From contig OX345651.1 of NCBI GenBank assembly GCA_947044365.1, forward strand, positions 3,417,926 through 3,481,925: a DNA stretch of 64,000 bases, in the 5' to 3' direction. Under the pieces are notes generated by a model. It saw nothing but the letters and a program-made list of their open reading frames with translations. It made no database searches and had not been told where the DNA came from. The position numbers and the translations under genes are program-made. The stretch comes from Petrosia ficiformis (lineage: Eukaryota > Porifera > Demospongiae > Haplosclerida > Petrosiidae). Shown here one piece after another: positions 55,605 through 64,000 of the stretch (the first letter of the stretch is position 1; each line of letters begins with the position of its first letter).

Positions 55605-58600
55605 CTACAATTGTATAAGTGGGCATGTCTGTTCCATAATATTAGGCATTACTTTTCCAACAAATCGTTCCATAGTCGAATCAGGTACATAATTTCCTTT
55701 CATTGGAATAACTCTATAATGATGACATAATCCAATATCATGTTCAACCTCAAATTGCTCATCAACACCCTCAATCCAGTGAGGAATATAATGAGAATGT
55801 GCGGTGAGTGCTCTTTCGGAAGATAACATCATCTTGGGTTGTTTATCAATATGTTCCCATCGATAGATCATGGAGAAATAAGGTGGTAAGATCATATTTT
55901 CACATTTCATTTTGTTTACAGATTGCAATACCTGTCCTTTCTTGGCCCATGGCATGCTTGCAAATTTAAACCCAGCGTAGTTTGTTACATTCGTACTATT
56001 ACGAAGATCATCCAACATGCCGAACCAGTCATTATGTTTATAAGGTATAATAAACTCATCTATATCATGCATAGCTATATATTCAGCCCTGTTAATATTA
56101 CGATAAAAACATTCACTTGCAAGACTATTTCCTCCATAATTACGAATCTTAACACTAATTTTCCAGTCAACTATGTCCACCAGACCACTTTTAACATATG
56201 GTAACAGTATCTGATAGACTTTCTGTGGCATATTCTGAAGCATAATAGTTATAATAGAAGCACCAAGAGCTCTGTTAAGTTCAACACAATGCAATACTGT
56301 CTCAGGAGGTATCTTATCAAAAAGAGGTTTTTGTAGACAAACAGCAAACTTTCCTATCTTATCCCTCTTATCATAAAATATAGGCATTGGTGGCATTAGA
56401 TCTTCACATGTATTCTTCCTTGAGATTGCAACATACAATGGTGGCTCTCCGTACTTCTCTAATTTAATTCTTAATACATTACAATAATATGAATCAGGGC
56501 CATGTCTCATTGGTAACTCCTTTGCACGAGGTATACCTCCAACCTGTTTCCAGTATTCAATTTCTTGACACCAACTTGTTCCATCAGACATGACAACTTT
56601 GGCATATAAAGTTGGACCTGGTGGATCTGCAGGTTTCTTCTTCAGTTCAAAAATCACTACGGATGGACCTGTTGTATCCCTGTTGTCAAAGTAAGCTGTA
56701 CGTCTGATCTATAATGATAATTTTTGTAATGAATAATTATAATTATGTTAAAGCTCTTGGTAAATAATTAACATACAACAGTGATAAATATAAAGCAGTG
56801 TGGTGAAGCTGTGAATGACTGTCCAACTGTATAACAACATTATAGTGCTCAAAATAACATCCAGTAATTGGCCTTTTTCTGCCTCTTTGTCCAGACAAAA
56901 TTGTAAATTGTCTAATTAGTTATAAAGAGTAATTTTGCAGTAAGATAAATTATTATTAGTCAAGATACGGGTACATGCATATGGACACTTTCAAAAACTA
57001 TTTCTGATGCAGTGTAGTATTCTAGTGTGTAGCTTTCTGATAAGCTGATAAGCAAACAGTGGTGGATGATTACAGGAGTGTTCAACTAAACAGGGAGATG
57101 GTGCCGCCATCACCTAGCACAATCAACCAGTTCTGGTGCAATAACTAACTGAAATTAATCAATGTAATTTTTTGAAAAATAGTATTTATATATGTTTACT
57201 CAATTATACATATTTTCACTGAATCAGTTGTAGCAGCACTGCTTGGTCTGCTCCTGGAACTAGAACCCCTTTTACCAAGAAAAGAGTTGATTGTCTTTGT
57301 GCCACCATCATGCATATTATTTCTATCTACTGCATATGTGTATTACGTTTGACCTTGAGATCAATGTCAAGTTTGCTTTGGTGCCAAAATCAGGTCCTCT
57401 TGTCGCCAAGAGACATTCTTTGTCACCAGATTTGGTGGAAAAGCAACAGATTTGCACACCTGGATTATGTAACATGCATGGCATGAGAGGTGTGATCGAG
57501 AACACACCTTGAGTGATGTAATTTCTGTAGTGCATGATGACTAATTTAAGTGATTTATAGTGATATGTTGAAAGTTGCTGTGCTTTTCCTGTATGAAATG
57601 CAGTTTAGGGGGCATCTCCAAACTGAAATTTGTCGCTTAACATCATAGTGACGCTAAGGGGGTGGGGGGGTTGTGCGCGTGACGCTAAACATTGAAAAGG
57701 AAGGAAGCACAAGTTAGTATGATACGCTGGAGTATTCATTCATGACGTTAAGAGGAGGATGGTGGGGGGGTCTTGCAGTAGCGTCACTGTGACGTTAAGC
57801 GTACAAGCTTCAGTTTAGAGATGCCCCCTTATTCCTTTTGTCAGAGTATAAATATATGTATATCCATAACAGCCCACATGACTAATTAAATAACAATTTC
57901 CACTATTCGTTGCAACTGTACTAACCAACTTTAATATAATTAGTACATAGTAGCTATGGCAGTAGATGTATTCATCCTGAATAACCAACTAATTGCTAAA
58001 TCTTTGCAACTGCACTAACCAATACATTTGTTATTTTAACAATTCTATTTTTGCAATGCAGCACATCGCTATCTTGGCATGTTTATCGTTGTGTGCTAGT
58101 AATAGATTTTCTACTATCTGTACACTAGATTTTCAAGGCAGCTGAAAGTGTAGTGCCCAATATAGAGAATCAGAGTGCATTTAACTATGCAGTGCTGCAT
58201 ACAGAACTATGCATAGCGCAATGTACAATGGGGAAAGTACAGCACTGTCGATGCCTTTGATCACACCCACACAGCATACTTTAAACTACATGACATTGTA
58301 TTATACTATACTATTATGTTGATATTACAGTAAAATGAATTGCTTATTTTAACCACACAGTGGTTGCTTCAGTTACTTTAAGCAATAGTAGTAAAACGAC
58401 ATAATTATACATCTCTGTGTACAAAAGCTAATGGCTTAGTTACAGTTTAAATTAACATGCACCAGCTGAAATAACCAAACATTTTTGCAGTATAATAGTT
58501 ACCACACTGTCTAATTGCTTTGCTACATACATAATAGATCATGTGTCCATGTACTATTTTATTATGGTAAGTTTCTAAAGAAGTATTAAACAGCCTAATG

Positions 58601-60042
58601 CCTATATAGTTGAACATGCCTTCATGGCTTTACCACTTTTAGATAAAGTAATAACATATAGTTTTTAGCTCCATTAAACAGATACTCTAAGAGCACACAC
58701 TGCCAAAACAATACCAAAACATCTCTAAATACCCAACTAAATCAGGAACTGATTCAAAACAAGGTTGATATATACTCATTCTATGCTGATTATATTTATT
58801 TAAACTATGATATGAATAATTTCTTTTGATGTTTAGCACTATAATGAGGGATCCAAATCATATGGATCTTGGTAAAATATGAATATACATATATATATAT
58901 ATAGGTTATGTACTGTAATGCCACAAAACAGTGCCACTTCATAGTGCACGTGGAAACCCAACCACTCTGCTGAGCTTATTTATACAAACATTTCACATAT
59001 GAATATTTTTATTAGTTTATCAACACATATTCATAGTTATTTTATAGGGATCTATACTATTCATCTATAAAAACAGTACCACAGTGTTTTTTTTATGCAT
59101 TTTTGAGCTATCATTGTTTGCAAAAATCATCAATCCAAGCGTATTTTCAAAAATGCATCCATTAGTCCCTTTGTTAATGATCTTTTGTCATTATACATCT
59201 ACTTGCCTGCTCAAATTGCTGGAAAACACATACTTGTGGAGTTGTGGTATGGCAAATTATTATATGCACAATTTGATATCATGGTAAACCCGTAACATTA
59301 ATTATTAGTTACACTTGTAACATAGACCCTGTCAACTCCAAGCATTACTGTAGACAGCCCAATCAAAATGCAGTATTCAGTCACATGACACAATGGGTAA
59401 ACCAACCGTAAACTAACCAGAACGCTATAATAATTTTCATATTGAAGATTTGGCTTGGTGTAGTCTTATGTAGCCAGACCCAAGTGGCAAACTATGGTTG
59501 GCTCTGGCTACGCGAGACTTGGTGTGGAACTGGAGAGGATGATGGGTTACTACAGTTCAATTTGAATCATTTTAACACCTATCATGCAAGAACCCTAGCA
59601 TCAACACCTACTGCTGTATGAGCAGCATATTAACGCAGCCTTAATATGGAATTGCATTAACAGCAGATATGTATAAATCAGTAATACTACTTACCAATCG
59701 TTGTTTCTTGTCAATCTCAATCCAAAGGTTCTCAATTTTAGATGGATAAGTAGAAGATATGTGAGCAACTGGATTAATAGTATTGATATTACTAATATTG
59801 TTTTTAACAGGTTGTAGTAATACATGTAAAGAATTAATTTCTGTTGTTTCTTCTTCCGTACTACGTGAAGCGGTTGTCTTTTCCATTGACCGAGGTACAT
59901 AAATATAAATTGGATTGTTCCCTTGTTCAATTTTGAGGAAGCTACTTGCTTCTTGATGAATTAAGGGCGAGCAGTACTTGTATAACAAAAAAACAGTAAA
60001 TATCAACAGAAGAAACAGCTTTAACTCCACTTGTAATTTCAT
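55605..60042 (-). CDS. Glycosyltransferase family 92 protein, copy B
   Basis: Same architecture as copy A: exon 1 59695-60042 and exon 2 55605-56708, in frame, 483 residues. The start is ATG at 60042 (MKLQVELKLFLLLIFTVFLLY). The stem is shorter and diverged, while exon 2 differs from copy A at only about 15 residues and keeps HDIDEF. One difference is striking: WVELNRALG in copy A is CVELNRALG here. The intron of about 3 kb (56709-59694) carries an inverted-repeat element at 57607-57829 and no other gene that I can see. Recent tandem duplication or gene conversion of exon 2 is likely. Confidence 0.88.
56840..57010. repeat. Dispersed repeat related to 18665-18970
   Basis: Shares AAAATAACATCCAGTA, GACAAATTGTCT-like and TTATTAGTCAAGA motifs in order with a segment of an ABCC intron at 18665-18970. 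Boundaries are unclear. Confidence 0.5.
57607..57829. mobile_element. MITE with about 49-bp inverted ends
   Basis: Left end AGGGGGCATCTCCAAACTGA and right end TCAGTTTAGAGATGCCCCCT, extending inward to the AGTGACGCT/AGCGTCACT pair. The core has GGGGTGGGGGGGT. It lies in the GT92 copy B intron. Confidence 0.85.
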
Positions 60043-60284
60043 CACGATATGAAGTTTTTTAATTAACTAACTTACGTTACGAACCGATTATTAACGGGTC
60101 AACCAGATTCATAACTAGCTTTCCAGTTTGTAATCTAGGATAAGTGCATGGCTTGCAAGTCTTCTGCTTAATTAAAACTGTAAAAATTTTGATATCACTG
60201 TATGTATAACAGGGTAAATATAACAGGGTAAATATAACAGCATACAACAGAAATTGCAAAAAATAAATATAATGTAATATAATA

Positions 60285-60328
<44 letters not shown>

Positions 60329-60698
60329 AATGAATTGGGAAACAAGTATGCATAACATGATAAATAAATATAACAGTGAAAATATAAATAACGTAATGTA
60401 TACATAACATGTTGAATAAATTATTATAACTGCATAATTATAGCTAAATGAAATTTAAAACATATAATATAGTAATAACATAATAATTATTATAAATCAG
60501 AAATTGAATATACACAAAGTTAAATACAAATCAAACGGATAATTCATTGGCAGTTGAAACAAATCCATCTGAAAGGGTAACACCTACACACCTAAAGTGA
60601 TACCACATTGCATTTGTCACATGCAATCATGTTAAGGTCATATGACTCAGGTAGTTGGCATATGCAAAAAACATGAATGAACAACTGTGATCTTTAAT
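60043..60698. other. Region between GT92 copy B and the Ulp1-like pseudogene
   Basis: AT-rich, with a TA run at about 60285-60322 and tandem AACAGGGTAAATAT units near 60207-60240. No gene seen. It is the likely promoter region of GT92 copy B. Confidence 0.5.
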
Positions 60699-61512
60699 TT
60701 ATAGTTCTTGATTGTCTTTTTTAGTGTGAGGAAATGGAGATAACTCTCTAGCTTCAAAGCACGTCTTCAAGTGTGCTCTCATCTCCTGTTGTTGAAAAAT
60801 ACATTTTCACCTAGTGCTACATGATATGCAAATACAAGACTAAATAATCCAGTCATGTGCTCCTTTCTGTTGCTGTATTGGAATAAATGTCACTGGTAGC
60901 TGCTCATTTATGATGACATGTTTATAGATCCTTGCTAGCTGCTCTTCAATAGATGGTGACAAGCTAAGATAAAGCAACTATCATACAATTATAAGACTCC
61001 ATCCTTGTAAGAGGTGTTTTCCAGTGTTTTCGTTGAGGGTCAAATAAAATCTGAATAACTACCGAAGCAGATAGGGTTGATATTGTGCATATATAAATAA
61101 TTATGATACTGATCAAAACAGTGAGAAGTATCAACTGGTGAGAAGCATTATTCTCAGTAGTAGCCCAGGACAGAAGTGTGTAGATTGAAGACCCTCTATG
61201 TCAGGAAACTGCTTTAGCAGCTTATAGCTAACATGTGCCTGTCATTAAGGTTATTTTCACTTTCAATGATTCTTTTCTCTGTATCTTTTAAATCAAGCTC
61301 CTTCATCCACCATCTAATCTGAAAAAATAAAAGCAATACAGAATTTTGAAGAAAGGGCATGTTTGTTGTATGTAACTTCCTCTTCTCTGGTTGGGTTTGT
61401 GGTAGCTCACTGGTAATATCAGGAGTCCATGATAGTAAGAGGGACTCCCTCTTACGTTTTTTCTATCATGGACTCCTGGTAATATCTATTACCTTTCTTG
61501 GTCTTTTCTTCA
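60699..61512 (-). pseudogene. Ulp1/C48-like cysteine protease domain, degenerate copy
   Basis: Read on the reverse strand in several frames, the order matches a Ulp1-like family common in sponges and cnidarians. KKRPRKVIDI comes first, then WWMKELDLKD, NNLNDRHM (like the LTDRHI start of the domain), QFPDIEGLQSTHF, SIEEQLARIYK, PIQQQKGAHD, GLFSLVFAYHVALGENVF, and finally EMRAHLKTCFE with SPFP. At least three frameshifts separate these blocks. One falls right after HD, where the catalytic Cys before GLF is expected, so that codon is destroyed. A 55-bp fold-back insertion (61421-61475) also interrupts it. The function would be cleavage of ubiquitin-like proteins or a transposon-linked role; this copy cannot work. 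Confidence 0.6.
61421..61475. mobile_element. 55-bp fold-back insertion with 11-bp target duplication
   Basis: GAGTCCATGATAG and CTATCATGGACTC form the outer stem, with TAAGAGGG and CCCTCTTA inside it. CTGGTAATATC flanks it at 61410-61420 and 61476-61486. Without the insert and one repeat, the reverse strand reads KVIDITSELPQ continuously. Confidence 0.75.
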
Positions 61513-63507
61513 CTGTAAAATTGAATAGGTTATTTTAGCCCTCATTTGGTTACATGAGTTCCAATTCCTCCTGAGACTATATATATCAATGCTGCTTTCT
61601 TGCCTAGCTAGGTAATGTTTTGATTTTGATCTACATCTGTATTGACTAGTATATAAGGTACATGCCATAATAAAGAATGGTACATACATGTGCTGACTTT
61701 TCAAATATCTGTGGAGTATATCACATTATTTGCTATTATATACAAGTACAACTTCATGTACATATTTACTTACTCTGCAATGAGCTAGTAACATCTGTTG
61801 TTTTCGCAGATATTGGAATTCGAATTCCAATAATACACCACAGGTTGTACCGATATAATACTATGCTACATATATATATATATATAACATTGTATTAATT
61901 AACAGAAGCAATACAATGTACATGTACTTTAAACATGTAAATCTCATAATAATTACAACATGTGCTGACTTTTCAATATCTGTGGAGTATAAATCATGTT
62001 TGCTATTACAAGTACAAATTCATGTGCATATTTAAGGTGGTACTAGGGAGTGGGCGGATGCGACTCCAATCAGTTTCAAAATAGAATATTATATAATATG
62101 GCTCTAACCTGGTGTAATGGCAACCTTCATATCTTCTAATCACCTTTATAGGGTCCTGGAAGTGATAAAACATATATAAAATGTCCATTTTTGTAATCGC
62201 AATAAGTACAAAACGGAGAAAGCCACGCCCACCAATCATGGCATGCACCAAGTACAATGCATTTAGAGAAAACAAATAGAGCCGTTTTCTGCAAATTCAT
62301 TTTACTTTTATAGTTACAAGAGGCTGAAGAAAGCTGAATTCTGTAGCTTTTCACTGAAACCATAAAATCTACCTTTCTAGGCACTATCAAACTCCGATCT
62401 TTCTCAGAGACCAACTACAGTTACCCGCCATTGAAAATAAACTATCAGTCAAAACATTTAGGCCCAATAATTATACCCCCGGGTGGGTGTGGCTTCCAAA
62501 AAATACAGAATGGAACCAGATTGTAGACTGATTGGAGTAGCATCCGCCCACGGAAAAGACTACAACCTTAATTACTCTGGAATGAGCTAGTAACATCTCT
62601 TGTTTTCACAAATAATACACCACAGGTTGTAGCATTGTAAAAATGAACCGGTTATTTTTCTTATAATAACAAATAATAAATAGCAAATAAAAAAACATTT
62701 GTATATATATATATGTATACAAATGTTTAGAAAAATGAATTTGTTATCTGTTATTTGTTATTTTTATTATAAGTACAAAGTCGTGGAATTTTGCAACAAA
62801 TAACTTACAGATAATTGAGAATTTACAATAATTTATACCTCACAAGCATAATATTTACTATTAATACAACACTGAAACTCCAGTAACAAAATAAGGGTTA
62901 AAATAACCGGTTCATTTTTACATTGTATATACCTATATAATACTATGCTATGTATATAGCTACATTGTATTAATATGTTTGTTACCATATACCTTGTTAT
63001 GATATGTACTTTATATTAGTCAATATAGATCAAGATAAAATGAACTGTGCATGACTTGTAAATATTAGCTGCAGGAAAAATAAATCAGCATTGAGGAAAT
63101 TAAAACTCGTGTAACCAACTGAGGGTTAAAATAAACTATTATTTTTTACGGTGTTGTTGCCACAAGTGATTCATGATGTATGCCAAATAATTTCTTTCAT
63201 ATATCTTCATATTGATTTCTTGTTTCTTCTATCCAGCTACACAGGTTATCCATATCTTTGTAATGCAACTTAAAGTCTTATGGACTGGAGTATTGGAACC
63301 AGAGAATGCCTTTGATGAGGTAGAGTGGAACTGTAGCACTGGATGAAGTAGACTGGATCAGAAGCACTGGACAAGGTAGACTGGAACCAGAGCACTGGAT
63401 GGGGTAGACTGGTTCTGAAGCACTGGATGGATGACTGGAACCAGAAAACTGGAACTGGAACTGGAACTGGAGCACTGGATGAGGTAGGCTGGAACTGGAT
63501 CTAGTGA
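61513..63507. other. Repeat-rich intergenic or intronic region
   Basis: 61680-61860 is repeated at about 61955-62640, with the TTAA MITE inserted in the second copy. An inverted-repeat element with AAAATGAACCGGTTATT ends spans 62634-62926. A tandem repeat of about 24 bp (GTAGACTGGAACCAGAGCAC) fills 63290-63500. No coding exon is defended here. Confidence 0.55.
62036..62567. mobile_element. piggyBac-like MITE (TTAA target), copy 2
   Basis: TTAA at 62032-62035 and 62568-62571 bound ends GGTGGTACTAGG and GACTACAACC. The interior matches 53655-54216 in inverse orientation (for example CCACGCCCACCAATCATGGC). The duplicated flank at 61680-61860 has TTTACTTACTCTG at the equivalent point, without the insert. 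Confidence 0.85.
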
Positions 63508-63840
63508 CTAATTTTTAATTTTGTTTTTCTTGGTCCAGCCTTTGTTGTAGGAATACAGGACAATGAGTATACTGATGCCCAGGTTGGAGACACTGTAGAA
63601 TGCCAATGCTCTTCCAGGTGAAACACATCTGATTTCAATCTGATGTTCTCCACTGCTACTGGTAATTAAGATATTGTTTCTTTTCTGTATCAGACAAGGA
63701 GGTCCTGATGATATAGTGTGATTATTTTCTTCAAGTAGCTTCATTGTAGTTCCTGATACCACAATGGAAATGGTTTGTTTAATTTTGGGTCCTATGTTAT
63801 AACCTCCCAACCTTGTCACATTTTTTGGGTTTTGACATCC
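63508..63840 (-). CDS. Last exon of an unrecognised membrane protein gene (continues to the right)
   Basis: Reverse-strand frame of 110 codons ending in TAG at 63508-63510, opening at a GATGTAG acceptor-like site at 63841. It encodes a Thr/Ser/Ile-rich extracellular-looking stretch with NVTRLGGYNIGP and EIRCVSPGRA, then a hydrophobic segment LAFYSVSNLGISILIVLYSY and a basic tail KKNKIKN. This looks like the end of a type I membrane protein. Codon use looks coding; I do not recognise the family. Confidence 0.5.
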   Translation of the reverse strand, partial: GCQNPKNVTRLGGYNIGPKIKQTISIVVSGTTMKLLEENNHTISSGPPCLIQKRNNILITSSSGEHQIEIRCVSPGRALAFYSVSNLGISILIVLYSYNKGWTKKNKIKN

Positions 63841-64000
63841 CTACATCTTTCATTTTTATTGAAAATGTTTTTATTATTCTATAACTTGTATTGACCTTTT
63901 ATTAAAACTTTGTAAGGTTACTCTACATTGTACATTACCTACAGTATGATAAGCTATCATAATTACTCACATATTATGTATACACAGGATATTGTGACAC

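Overview
The window is metazoan nuclear DNA, AT-rich, with spliceosomal introns, many microsatellites, minisatellites and short inverted-repeat transposons. Gene content and style (compact exons, a very large beta-helix/multi-pass receptor-like family, dense MITEs) fit a demosponge, with Amphimedon queenslandica the likeliest guess; this is inference and not proven from the sequence alone.

Layout. 474-21188 (+): the last 26 exons of an ABCC4/MRP4-like ABC exporter whose 5' end lies left of the window. 22559-30839 (+): a tandem pair of beta-helix ectodomain/multi-pass membrane genes; the first is a pseudogene, the second intact (about 1247 aa), and fragments of a third lie between them. 33155-33643 (-): a retroelement nuclease-like fragment. 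33786-34326 (-): the 3' exons of an unrecognised gene. 34883-35692 (+): a candidate three-exon gene for a tiny membrane protein. 36752-38824 (+): a single-exon FEM1-like CUL2 substrate receptor. 39542-51553 (-): a complete nine-exon eIF4E. 51801-54660 and 55605-60042 (-): two tandem glycosyltransferase family 92 genes with nearly identical second exons. 60699-61512 (-): a broken Ulp1/C48-like protease copy. 63508-63840 (-): the last exon of a gene that continues to the right.

The genes do not form one pathway. The shared themes are tandem duplication (beta-helix pair, GT92 pair) and introns full of local repeats. Four times in two genes (ABCC and eIF4E) an intronic minisatellite has copied the adjacent splice site, in three of these with exon sequence, making arrays of decoy splice sites. 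Two TTAA-flanked MITEs have empty-site comparators in the same window, and a 55-bp fold-back insertion is bounded by an 11-bp direct repeat. The most interesting gene system is the beta-helix pair: its two ends are almost identical between copies while the 1.7-kb ectodomain core has diverged.

Exon boundaries were inferred by hand from splice signals, reading-frame continuity and family resemblance. No alignment or database search was run.
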